Shown here: piece after piece, positions 1 through 12,900 of the stretch | Numbering within the stretch: position 1 is the stretch's first letter | Layout: each line of letters starts with the position of its first letter | Origin: Arbacia lixula | Taxonomy: Eukaryota; Echinodermata; Echinoidea; Arbacioida; Arbaciidae | Assembly: GCA_963669155.1 (NCBI GenBank) | Contig: OZ022595.1 | Location: 2,305,705 to 2,369,704 of the forward strand | Reading direction: 5' to 3' | Length of the DNA stretch: 64,000 nucleotides | Notes under the pieces: generated by a model | What the model was told of the DNA's origin: nothing | Databases searched by the model: none | What the model saw: the letters and a program-made list of their open reading frames with translations, nothing else | Position numbers and translations under genes: made by a program

Positions 1-86
1 TTAATCCTGTTGCCCACTACTCTTCCCAATCAGACTGATTCTTCAAGCACGTCAAGGGTGATTCCAGTGGTGGCCTCACACAACCT

Positions 87-195
87 GTTAACACCTTCCA
101 TGCATCACAAAATGCTGCCCTATGGGAGCTGTGTGTATTACTCGAGCAAGAATGCAGATAGTGGCGCGTAAAGTGCTTGCAAGTGTTGGGGCACG
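87..195. mobile_element. Possible small TTAA-type MITE (TTAACCCTTTGTGTGCC family)
   Basis: Begins TGTTAACACCTTCCATGCATC and contains CCTATGGGAGCTGTGTGTATTACT, the internal signature shared with copies at 13138 and 61573; the right end is degenerate. Confidence 0.4.
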
Positions 196-394
196 GGGGT
201 GGGGGTGGGGGAGGGGGGTCCACCTGCCTCACACGGCTTTACGCACGACTGGTGACCTGTACTTCTGCTAAATGAGATACCCTCACTTGTTCCTGTTTTA
301 ACATAGTGGGAGTCAATTCCCAACAATCCTAATCAAATTTGACAAATCATAAACTTTGTATTCAGATCCCTTTTAACCATGTTAACAACAAGAA

Positions 395-526
395 TTCTAA
401 TTGAAGAAGATTTCAAAAGATCAGAACTTTCATATCCTTTGTCTGATTTTCATTAAATCATATGTTTCTTTCACGTCTCTGCTTTTATTGAAACCAACTC
501 AATTTCAGGGTGGACTGTCCCTTTAA
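395..526 (-). mobile_element. Right-end fragment of CRE-bearing TTAA MITE family (MITE-B)
   Basis: Ends GCTTTTATTGAAACCAACTC...GGGTGGACTGTCCCTTTAA, the same terminus as the full copies at 8915, 21239 and 50794; TTAA flank at 523-526. The left half is absent or too diverged. Confidence 0.65.
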
Positions 527-2520
527 CCTCACTCTGTCTGACGTGTTTCTGTTCCACGGGATGTGTGTGTTTTTTGGCATACGAATGTGACTGTAGCACA
601 TCAAGGGTTAACTCTTTATGTGTGTCTCTTGTCGCTAGTATTTGCATAAATGTATCCCATTGGGAAAAATATTACCTGGTATATAAAGAGTTAATAGGTG
701 TAGCACCAATGTATAACCGATACCAGGGCAATACTGAGAATTATATTCCTATGTGGTATTACTCTATGTTATACAAACATTTCTTATTGTCAATATTTGG
801 TAACTGGGTAACGTTTCCATTACGTAATAAGGCTCATCTTAACCCAAATTACTAATGGCGTAGAGGGAGCTTCACGTGCAATATCCTCAAGCTCTTCATG
901 TTTTTTTTGTATCAACCTCTGCATTTGAACAAAAGAGTGCAACACTTGTTAACACCAGATGGCACTCCTTTTGACTGAGCCATCGTAGGGATTGACGACA
1001 TCCACTCATGATAATTGTTTATGTAATTAATCATTCCCCATACCTATTTGGTCACACAACTTCTCAAAAATGTTGTGTTTCTAAAATGTATTCAGTTTTT
1101 TTCTATCGTTTGAATGACTCACCTACGGTTACTTAACCCGTTGTTCACGTTTCGACTATCAGGCTTCGTGAACGCTGCTCCAATTAGGATGTCAACATTT
1201 GTCATGGGACTGCAGTAACCAAAGAGGTGTTTTAATTCAGCCCTATAAGAAATTTAAAGTTAATTCATAGCCTGTCATCTATTGTCCGTATAATATATGG
1301 ACGATTATACTGTATATTGTAATATTATAGAGCAGATTTCGCAGGCGTCGCGCTGCTCAATATCTAAGTGGAGAAAAGCCAGACCGCAAATACGCGGGCT
1401 CAGTAAAGATGCCCATTTGGTAACAAAACTTTTCAACAGTGTTTTTTTATGATACTATTTTACTTATTTCTATTGTTCGAATTACCCCGTTTACTTACAC
1501 TTAAACTATTTGAGACTTTTCCTATATAAACTACATTTTGCGGAGTTTTTCAGGCATTCACAAATCAAGTGGGGGCCCACGCTGGCTTATTTTCTGTCAT
1601 TTCTACAGCTCATTGTATTGGTTGAACCCACATTTTTGTTTATATCGTTATCTGAGAACATAAGAATGTGTTTACAATTCTGTACTCGTCATAGCGTGTC
1701 CATATAATGAAGCGAGAAACACTGAAGCAGGCCTACAAACTTCCTCTTCAATATAATCTTAACATTCTGATAGGGCCCAATCAGACGTGTTTAAATTCTC
1801 TGTCAGTCAATGCAATCGTTAAAATACAAGTCAATGAAGCTTTCAGTCATAATATTCACGGTATACTAGCGTAGAATAAAATTCGACAATAATGCATTTA
1901 ATTTGCTTAACAAGAATAATCTACAAGGTGTTGTTTTGATGAAAGTTAAACGTATCAAATTCACTCAACTTAATTACAATGTAATAGTATAAAACGACTG
2001 TTTCCTTACAACAGCTTCTAGCTCAATACAATGTAAATGGAAGTGTGGTTGCTATATATACAAAGTGGATGCAATAATAATATGATATTGTTTACTAAAT
2101 AAATAACATATAGTATTAATATTACGATTAAATCTTATATATCGCATTTCTTCAACATACACAGCATAATATTAAATATTGTGTGCCATGTTCCATCTTG
2201 CTTATCCCAAGTGTCATAATTACACTGTTCTAATAAAGGTTTAATCGAGACTAGCTTCGTGAAATGTTTATCTATAACTTCCATAGAGTGGCGACATCAA
2301 AATTCATAATGTTAAATTTTGTTTTCTGGTCAAAGTAATGTCAACATTTGATCACAGGTAATTCATGTAATAAAGATAATTGAAAAAAAAATTGGAATTG
2401 TGGGGTTAAAAATTTATCTTAAGCTGTGTATTATCATTCACAGAGTGTGAGTGCATTTGCGGGCAGCTGAGATATTTAACTTGAAAAACATGTTTATTTT
2501 TGCTCGCTGACATCGTTTTG
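527..2520. other. No gene recognised
   Basis: AT-rich sequence. A 96-codon frame (565-855) shows no domain and its start carries TTAACTCTTT-type repeat sequence. I see no exon with good splice sites. Confidence 0.5.
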
Positions 2521-3024
2521 CACACTAGAGGCAGAATAAGCCGGAATGCTGTTGGAATGAAAATTCTTGGCACACTCCTGGATATTCGAAGTGCATTCTA
2601 AAAATTCTGACTGCATTCGAAATATTCGGGTCCATTCTTGTGTCCGGCCCGAATGTTTTGCTCATGCTCAAAACTTTCGAGGTGCATTCGAACTGGAAAA
2701 ATATCGAACGGCATTCAAAGTGCAGTCCAACAGCACTCTGACTGCATTCCAAATATTCTCACGACATTTCAACAACATTCGAAACATTCCGATCGCATTC
2801 ATGGGAGAATCGAATCGCATAAAAGCACGGCTAGCTGTTGCTGCAACGTCAGTCAGCATTGAGGAGTCACTGAGGAGCATTGAGGTCATGCTACCAAAAA
2901 AGAAAGTAGCTTGCCTTATTTAGATCAATTCGAAATTCCCTCCCGAATGTGGCTCGAATTTTGACAAATTTTCATTCTGGCTGGTTCTGCTTGATTCCTG
3001 CTGATTCCGAATAAGTGTGACGGG
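2521..3024. mobile_element. Non-autonomous DNA transposon with GCATTCGAA sub-repeats
   Basis: Left end has CACACTA...AATAAGCCGGAATG; right end, read on the minus strand, CCCGTCACACTTATTCGGAATCAGCAGG, giving imperfect terminal inverted repeats. Between them are many degenerate copies of TGCATTCGAAATATTC on both strands (2591-2810, 2930-2985), resembling clustered transposase-binding sites. Open frames of 118 aa (+) and 75 aa (-) cross it but show no transposase motif. Superfamily unassigned. Confidence 0.6.
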
Positions 3025-4163
3025 GGTTAACAAAAGCATTGATGCTGGATGAGCGAAATGAGACTCTACATCTTTTCTTTTGTTCTCTCTGAGAAGCCGT
3101 TGCTACAGTCACGTTAGCAATTGTTAAAACACCTGAAAATCACATGCGCGAGAGCTCATAACTTGGCGGTGCCAAGCATGGGTTCAAAGAAAGATGATTG
3201 ATTCATATCCGTTCTTAACAGTATCTGCTGCGTGGGACGACTGCTACGGGTGGTGGCAATAGGCCTACAAGCTACGATATGGATTTCCAACATAAATACT
3301 TTCGATGCCGGTCGAAGTGATATCTATGGAATTTACAGGTATAACTTGTGCAAGGATGTCACTGTGGCAACAAAAGAGTTAATCGTCCTATTTCCATTAA
3401 GCAGTCATCAATTTATCATTGATATCACACGCCCTTTTTATTCAAGACACGTTGCGAGGGTTTGTTTACTTTGGCAGGTCGGGATAACCGTGTATTAATT
3501 CAACAGGCTTAGAGCATGAACACAACAGTCCCTATTTTGAGCTACATACCTAGCCTAAGATGCCTCCATAATTTGTGTCTGCTCTCATTGACGCACATTA
3601 TCTGTAGTATTTGATATATTATTTCAAAAGCGATTCATCAAAATAAGTATGAATTAGTCCAGTGCTAATCCATCGACAGTATTTAAAGACCTTTCTTCAT
3701 ATAACCGAACATTAATCATGGTTATGACTAGTCTAACCTCAAGAGTGAAGTATATATTCCTGTTTTCTTGAAAGTGCTAAACATCGCGTTGTATACTGTA
3801 AAACTGCAAAAAAAAAAATCTTTAACGGATTATTGATTGGTTAATATTCATACAGCAAATATGATAATTCAAGTAGGAAAAGTACTTTACATAAGTTTGA
3901 AATGAACTTAATCTATTCAACGGTAATAGTGCGAAACAAGGTTAGGTTGAACCGACTAGCAACATTAAATGTCCCTTTTATAGATTGCTCATAAAAAGGA
4001 AATGTATATGAATATACCTTAATATATGATTTGTGCAGATGTATAAGAATGATTCTAATTTGTGCTGATAACCAAAAGTAACACAAACTAAAATATGAAA
4101 TATGGCTAGCAAAATTTCGAACACATTAGGATTGTCCAATCACGCGCATCATCACATTAAACG
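3025..4163. other. Downstream flank of the receptor gene
   Basis: AT-rich, no frame with features. Probably contains the receptor 3' UTR near 4163 and below; no clear minus-strand AATAAA was found nearby. Confidence 0.45.
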
Positions 4164-4469
4164 TCACGATTGTGGTGACCATTTCTGGTTGACGTGCGCA
4201 TGCGCCTCCAGGCCGTCGACGTGATTCGGCCTGTAATCATGCAGTTCGACGGCCTTCGTCAGGCTCTCGTTGCTTCTCGCGATTTCCGAAGAGAACTCGG
4301 ATTCCGAGTGCCCGCTGTGTGTGCGCAGGCTGTGACCGCGTGAGAATCGTCGTGGAGGGCGCCATCTAGGCCCGCTGGTACGTTTTTTAGAAGGTAGATG
4401 CGGGTTGTCTATTCGTAGTGACTTCGTTTTGTACAGTTCCAGTTGAGTGTAGAGGCGTTTAAGCTCCTC
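4164..4469 (-). CDS. GPR158-like terminal coding exon
   Basis: Acceptor CCTTTTTGCAG, 101 codons then TGA at 4166-4164. It starts with EELKRLYTQLELYKTKSL, an amphipathic predicted coiled-coil segment conserved after TM7 in GPR158/179, then NPHLPSKKR and an Arg/Ser/His-rich end (NQKWSPQS). GC content is visibly higher than in the flanking intron. An unrecognised downstream splice could lengthen the tail; I see no convincing donor inside the exon and no clear AATAAA soon after the stop. Confidence 0.85.
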   Translation of the reverse strand, partial: EELKRLYTQLELYKTKSLRIDNPHLPSKKRTSGPRWRPPRRFSRGHSLRTHSGHSESEFSSEIARSNESLTKAVELHDYRPNHVDGLEAHAHVNQKWSPQS

Positions 4470-5587
4470 CTGCAAAAAGGACAAAAGGAGAAGAAGAATA
4501 TTGATATTGACCTTTTAATATCATGACATTAAGTTGTTGATAGATACATTATAGCCCCTGTATACCCCTGTCCCCACTGACAAACTAACTTTAGAAACAC
4601 AATATAAGCGACGCAATTGAATTAATGTTGTTACCCGCAATGTCTTGTAAGTATTGTAATAAATGTAGAACTCCAGCCTTATGCAATGTTTTGATGGCAT
4701 TCAATTTTGTCTGCAAGTGGCATTTTTTACTTTTTCCCCTTTGTGTGCTAGACAAAAGACTACTATATTTGAATAATTATCGTGTTCCTTTGAACCCATG
4801 AGTGTGTGTGTGTGTGTGGGTGTGTGTGTGCGTGTGTGTGCACCCGCGTGTGTGTGCATGTGTGTTTCATTCACTGTGGTTAACTATATATGTATTACTT
4901 TCAATGTTGTTTCATCCTATGTTTAGCAAAATGTCTTTGTATAACTACACGGCTCTCTTGAAAAGCAGACCCTCTGGCTCTGAATGAGACTACCCTGTAA
5001 ATGTACATGTAAATAAAACTTGAATAAATAAATAAATAAATAAGTAAAGTGGCGCTCCCTGTGATATGTGTGCATTACTTTTGAATACATTAACATGTAG
5101 CACCTATAGAGTCTATACTGCGATTTGCATTTGAGTAATACGTCCCCATACTTCATAAATACTTTACATACAACTTTTACATCGTGTTGTTATATTAGCA
5201 TCTATCTACTCTACGTTCGCTACACGCAGGCTTGTAAGGATGTGTTGTTATATAGTCATGTTAGAGATGATGGACTGTGAATATGTGTGTGTGTGTGTGT
5301 GTGCGCGTGTATATGACATGTTTGTCTGCATGTCAGTCTGTGTGTGAGACCTAAACCCACCCGGACATCGTCAGCGTTGAAGTTGTGTTGCTCGTTCGAT
5401 GCATTCGACGTCGAGTTCTGCTTGAGGAAGGTTGAGTTCTGCCACTTGCTGGCTGCGTCGTAGACTACTCTCGAGTTGACTCGTTCTCGAAACTCCTCGT
5501 TATGGAGCAGCTTGTGTAGCACTATCAACTATCGAAGAAGGGAACAGAACACCAGTCTGTCACTCAATTCTCATTTGTTCTTTAATC

Positions 5588-5618
<31 letters not shown>

Positions 5619-5623
5619 CTATC

Positions 5624-5669
<46 letters not shown>

Positions 5670-5890
5670 ATATATTCATCCACCACGTATAAGTTCATCC
5701 TTTTCTCCCTGTCTGTAATTTCATCTTTCTATTCATATAGTAGTCCATTCGACAAACAATATGTAGTATCATCTATCTATTCAGGTTATACATATGTACA
5801 TATTTATCATAATCATTGTTTGTCTCATTTTTTTTCTTTATCTGTCTGACTCTTTCCCTCTTTCTCTCTCTCTCTCCCTTTCTCTCTATT

Positions 5891-5945
<55 letters not shown>

Positions 5946-6211
5946 TTCACTGTATTGATATGTTTATCCGTCCCTTCACCAATGAAATCTCACTGACCTT
6001 CGGTATGAAGATGATGGACACCATAACAGTGATGGTCAGCTGAGAATGGATAAAGGTCATCAGAAACGTCCAGTCCGGAGGTGTGGTCAACCATAGAAAA
6101 TGTCTGGACAAATAAAACGGGAGATCAATGCGTGGTAAGTTTTATGCAACAGGGCCCTGAATGGCGTTCCTTTGTGAATACCACAACAGCGCTCTCTAGC
6201 CCCAACTGAAC

Positions 6212-6243
<32 letters not shown>

Positions 6244-9200
6244 AATGATGATGATGATTATCATTAACATGATTTGAAAGTATAAAGCTCCTATATTAAC
6301 TGAGTCAGTTTAGATTAGGGGATTGCATATGAATTGCCAACGCAATAGCAGCAGTCATTAGATCATAGAGGGTTATAGTTGCGCATCTACCAAAACCACT
6401 ACCTTTCAGACACTTGCTCTCACTATTGAGATAAGCGATATAACTTATTCTTCATGCTAGGAATGAATGTTGATTAATGTTCCCTGATATTTTTTTTTTA
6501 GAATGTTCACAATATTACATAAATATATATTAATCAACTAGCAATGTTGCTTTCGTGATCTGAAAGCGATGAAAATATTGTCTGAAGGATGTGTTCAAGT
6601 GAAACATCAAATTTGTGTCACTTCATACATACCAGCCAAAGCTCTATATTTCATTCTTATGGTTATTGCAGGATGATTCGAAAAACGTAGAAAAGAAAAT
6701 AACAAAGTGTCTTACCTTAGCACGTGTAAAAACACCGAGAGTATTGTCTCGTTGTAAATGGCTACTGTGATGTAGCGTGTTTCGTGGAATTCGCACGGTG
6801 CTCCGCGTACGGCGTAACACAGGTAGATAGCAAACAACAGGAACAGGAACTCAACTGCACAGATACACAAATAAATAAATAAATAAATAGTGAGATGATG
6901 AATTCATAAACGAGGTATAGATCATTTCACTTTTGCTGGAATCGAGATGTGGAATGATTTGCCCCCCCCCCCCTCATGTTAAATCTTGTTCAATACCAGA
7001 TGAAGTTTAAACGGAGCATCGTGGCCTTTGGAATTTTATTGTGAAATGAGTCAATGAATGATATCACGTCGATTCAAGGTCTTGAAATAATAGCAAAATA
7101 GTCACATGTTTGATTGTTATAAGGTCTACTTAAAGAACTTGTAATTTGTATTAAGGGAAACATCATCGCGTGATTTCATGTTGATTCACAGTCATAAAGC
7201 AATGGCATGCATCTGCGTTAAACCTTTGTTCTGAATACTGGCCAATGAGGATCCGCCTTCACTTACTGACATCGATGACGTAATCCCACCATCGCACCGC
7301 GCATGCGTAGAAGCGCATACCGTCGGCGTCTTGGCCAGTCGCCACCACGTCCAGTCCGCTGCAGTGTTGGCTGCTCTGTACAGAGAACGTGGTCCAGGCG
7401 GCCAGGTATCCGGATAGGACGAGTATTATGAGGAGCAGCCACTTCAACACGTCACGGTCGCGCACCAGTACGCGCGTAGCCGAGCGCGTCTGGAAGATGG
7501 CGAGTTTCCTGTTGGATGGAAGACACATAACGCATCAAAGAAGATTAAAGAATGGGTTAAAGAATCCTAATTCGAATGTACTGTGATCTGCATTTTACCG
7601 CAAAATAATATCAGTTTTGGATGTGTACTCCTTAATATGTGCACGCGGTTACTTTGGCATGGTCGAAAACACACTGGGTTACGCCTCGTGTGTTTAGACT
7701 ATGCAAAGTGATCTTGTGCACACAATTCTTACCGGTCCACTGAAACCTGTGCACCACTTGTATACTTTAGAGTACGGGTTTGTTGTAAAAATTACGGAAC
7801 CGGAAATCAAGGCTGAACCGTTCTGACTAGCCTGTAAATCTTGAGCACCAACATGCCGTAGGCGATGGCGAACCCCCAACCCCGTAGCCACTTTCTGAGG
7901 AAGCACGTCAAGGCACACGGCTCGAAGTACATCGCGATGAGCTCGGCGTACAGAACGAAGGCGCCGATGAGCACGACTACGAGCATCCATGGGCTGTCGC
8001 AGCAGATGACCTATCGAATCAAAGATTACACCATATCGAATAGTTTAGCACCAGAGCAGTACACCATATCAAATTAGAAGTACACCCTTTCCTACCACAT
8101 CCAACCACACCATTTAACTTTATCAAGGCGCAGCAGAAGAATGGCATTAAAACACGCACCATACAAATGCATTTTGACGACAAAATACTACTAGGTTTAA
8201 ACAAAAATCTGTTGACATTTTTGAGAAATAATTTGAAATCAGTTTCAATTCACATCAACCTGAAAATGACACATCATAAAGTCAAAGGGTGTCATTTTTT
8301 TAGAGACAGGTTTTGTGATATTCCATAGATTGCTTTGTATGTATTAATATTGTGAATATTTAATGAGATTTTCACATTAGTGTCATTCTCATTGGGCTTC
8401 AAAAATCTAGAAGCTAGAAAAATTACAAAGGTAGTGGACAGGGACAATAGGACCATTCGGCTTTTGGTATGGTTGCTAGGCAACTTTCGCCCTAACTTCG
8501 CGATTTTTCTAACTTTTCGATTTTTAAGCCCAATGAGAATGGCACTATTTGGACAAATTTGGATCTGCAAATGTGTGTGTATCAGATAATTAATTCAGAA
8601 CACAGCAATGTTCATTGTGCATCACACATGATTAACAAAAGGTTTACTGACAATTATTGATCTGGAATTTTTACCCTCAAAGTTGTTACACTTTGGGTAC
8701 AATATACGGGATAGGCTCCCCATAGAAACAAATGGTAAATGTACATTCATAAATTAAATGATTTAAAAATTTCGTGTGTGTGCATAATCGGCCCTTCAAG
8801 AGAACAGATTTTGGTACATGCGAGGATGGATGAATCGAGCGCGGACCAAGCAGATTTTGATTGTAGAGTGTATAGTGTAAATGGACTGAAGATTGTCCGA
8901 GGGAAGTGGTTTGATTAAGGGATGGTTCACCCTGAAATTCAGTTTGTTTCAATAAAAGTAGACGCATGAAAAAACAAACCATTTCAGTTAAGGTTTGATG
9001 AAAATCCGTCAAAGGATAAGAAAGCTATGTTCTTTTAAACTTTTGATTTTGTGACTTTACATGCGAGGAGCTATTCGATGTACATTTTTTTCTCGAATGT
9101 GTGCATTTTCTCAAAAAGACATGTCTCCTTTTACTTGTGCATTTGATACATAATTAAAAATACGTTTTTACACACATACCTTTTTTTTAAATCAAAAACA

Positions 9201-9869
9201 GAAAAATAGCAATTTATGTAATTATACTGTACACAGCATATGGGAGAGCACCTCGCATTTTAAAAATAGAAATTGCAAAAGATCATAACTTTCTTATCCT
9301 TTAACGGATTTTCGTCAAACCTTCACTAATATGTTTATCTCATGTTTCTGCTTTTATTGAACCAACTTATCTTTAGGGTGAACGATACCTTTAATATGAT
9401 ATCTGAATACTGAAAACAAATATTCCAATCAATTTTTTTCGGCCGCCGTTTCATCCCATTTCAAAATTCGTAAGATAAGATAAGATAAGATAAGATAACA
9501 TAAGATTTCATCAACTCTATCGACCCCCTCTCGGGGTATGAGAGTTCAATAATGATATACAATAACATGAATACATACAAATACATAAAGTAAATAGAGT
9601 ACATAACTTCTTCAGTATTTACAACACCAAGCGCACAGGATTTCTTACAATTCTACTACTACGTGTAACCACATGTTAATGACGCTGAACAGTAACATCA
9701 ACAAAATCACTTCTTTTTGGTTCATAACTAAAATGATTCATGATTATTATTTATTATTGTCAAGAGGGCTCTATATCCGAATTTGCTCACATAAGTGAAC
9801 TCTACATGTGTGCCAAATTATTATTTATTATTCAGGTATACCGTTACACTACACCCTTTGGCACCTAGC

Positions 9870-9914
<45 letters not shown>

Positions 9915-12900
9915 CAGAGATAGAGAGAGAGGGAGAGCGAAGGAGAGAGAGAGAGGGGGGGGGGCGAGAGAGAGAGAGAGAGGGGGGGGAGGAAGAGAGA
10001 GAAAACGAGGAGAGGGAGAAAGATATTATACATATGCAAATTTGAAAAATGCGTTCGTATGAATGCCACTAAACTATGTGTTGAAAGAAAGAGAGATGGA
10101 GTGGGGTAAAGAGAGAAGGAGGAGAGAGAGAGAGGGGGGGGGGAGGGAGGGAGAGATAGAGAGGGGGAGAGAGAGAGAGAGAGAGAGAGAGATGCTGGGG
10201 GAGGCGTGGCTCAGGATAAGTACGTGCTTAGAATGGCATCAAATTATGAAGCTCCGGGGCTTTATATTTCGCCCCATTTCTTCACTTTCATTACCCCACC
10301 AAAGCGGCATACACGTTATCACCTCTATCGAGGGTACTGTGGGAAGAATATAATATACAGAAAGATTTCAACTGACTACATGTAGATGCATATCAAGTGT
10401 ATCAAGCCTTGCACTCTGGTAACCAGCATGGAATATGACACGGAAGTTATCGCACGGGTATTCTGCTTGCACCAGTCAAATCCGTCGAAAGTCCACGCTC
10501 ATCATACAAGCATACAAATTACACGGTGTATTATTCTTTAATGCACCTTACAAGTCTTAGAGGTTTTATTAAATCTAGCTTGTGTATGAGATTAACATTT
10601 TCGGTTTTTTTTTTTCAAAACTAATATACCGTCTGAGAGTGTATGACCTTCAAGATCTCACAGCAAGGCCATGCTGCATAAAACTTATCATTAGTGGTAA
10701 CTCTGTCATGAATGGTAACTACCATGGTAACATCGCTTCACAGCCTATGAAATTCAAGGTTTCTATAGAAATTACTATTGGTAAACATCAATCGTAAGTT
10801 TTATGCAACGAGGCTTAGGGAGGCCTCTATGCATCCGACCAACACTAGGGCATTTTTAGTCCAATTTGGGAAAATGTTGCCTATGGTGATAAAGTACGTT
10901 TAAAGCATAGATTAGGCAACAACTTTATTTGATTTTTGTCTGAAAACAATTTTTGTGAATAATTTTTTAAAGTGCTAGGGTCCAACAAAAAGGATTATAA
11001 AATGGATATCAGAATATACCGAGAAGAGATATTATCGATACCAATTTTGTTTACGCTAATGACGGCACCCACGAATCTTGAGAAAATTTCGATAAAGTTA
11101 GATGAGGAATTGAAAACAAAGTTTGGACGATTCAGACGCTGTCAGTAAGTAAAAATTCACCCACAAATTTCATGATTGTCTATTTCATGTTTGTCATGTT
11201 TGTTGTTCGATGTACCCAGGAACCCCGGTTAGAACAGTGCTTTGCTTACTAACGGGGATGATCTCGGCCCTGTGGCATGTAGGTTTTCAATTATTGTAAC
11301 TTACCATCCATAGTAACTACCATGGCAACAGACAATGAGCTCTCATTATTGCACATGTTGCCAAATGGTAGCTACCATTGATGGTAAGTTACAATAATTG
11401 AAAACCTTTATGCAGACAGAATAAAGAGATGAATGAATGAATACATAGACATGATCACAAGAGAACGTACCTTCGCCGTCCTATTCCTCAGTATGACGAC
11501 CACCAATCCGACGGTGAGCAGCATACACAGGGCTTGCATGCTGAGAATGACGGCGCGAAGGATCACATCACTGACCACGAAGCACGGAGAATTGTCAACG
11601 CATGTCTCGCAGCCCTCGCGGCACGGCCGGCAGTCGAAGTCCAAGTCGTAGTGGCCGACACTCGACGTCGACATCGATCGTGAGGATGCTGGCGATGCCG
11701 AGGTCGATGCTGACGATTTCAACCAGGCAAGCTCGACAGCGGTGCCATTGAAGGATTTGTTTTGGGCGTAGATGTCGTGGAAAAAGAAGCGGTCTTTGCA
11801 CTGACATTCGTACGCACCACTGACGAATCCCATCCCTGAAATTGGCACGCACTGACAAAGGAAGGATAATGTCGAAAAACTTAAATTTAAGGCCTAAAAA
11901 CATATATTAGTGTTATTAATTTCGTATTTTTCACCACGTTGAGAATGAAACATTCCATTTTACTCCTCTACCTATTGATTCTCATTTCCCGTTTTCATTT
12001 CTGCCTCTTTAGTCCAACCATTAAAATATGGTTGATTGAGTAAGAAGACAAATTCCACCACATGACATAAAATAACGTTTGTGAGCTACGATGAATAACA
12101 TTCCAATGACCAAAACAAATGGAGAGATGGCCTTGTGAAAAGGCTATGTGAACTCTAGTATAGGGCTCCCCCGTGATTGATTGAAGGCAGGGAATGAGGG
12201 GCTCCGAGTAGATGCTAGGAGAGTTATTTTAAGACAAGGGTCATCCAGATTTGATCAATGGTTTGACAACGCCGTCTCGCATTGATTGATGGAGAGCAGC
12301 TTCACCACTGAACGCAATAACAATACATGGATGGATGGGTGGACGGATGAATGTGTGGGGTCATGCATGGTTAAAACGACGCCATACTATGACTCCCCGC
12401 GTCTCTACATGAGAGTTCTTGCAATGTATTAGGAAATGAACATAAAATATTGTGTTTTAACTGAGCATATCATATTGTCAAGTAAATATAAGATGCATGA
12501 TAACCTTAATATTAATATGATATCAGATGTATCAATATAACACAACAGTTCGCGCCCATCGTTTACATCAGATTATTTGTTCATTCATTTACTTATTTAG
12601 GGTAGCCTCAGGGAGCTTGGCACTGTTCTCTCTGGAGGCGCTGTGTACAAATAGCACAATAATACATTGCACCATGAACAAAGATTACAATGTTAGTGTG
12701 GGGTTTTCGGCGGTGTCATGTTTGAACACGCTCAAATGAAGTCAGGTATACGCACTTTCTCCGACATTTCACTAACTCTATCACATGAGTTGTAAGATCT
12801 GAATATGAGTATGTATTTCATGTGTAAGGCCGGATATAGCAAAATGAAGTAGGGATCATCTGTTACCAAACGTGAAGGGCGCAATGCCAATGCCAATGGC

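Noticed and set aside
2567..2923. 118-codon plus frame in the 2.5-3.0 kb element
   Set aside because: It follows the GCATTCGAA sub-repeats, is open on several frames, and shows no transposase motif.
7694..7990. 98-codon minus frame over the TM2-TM3 exon
   Set aside because: Arg/His-rich shadow frame; the family match lies in another minus frame (YFEP, KIYR).
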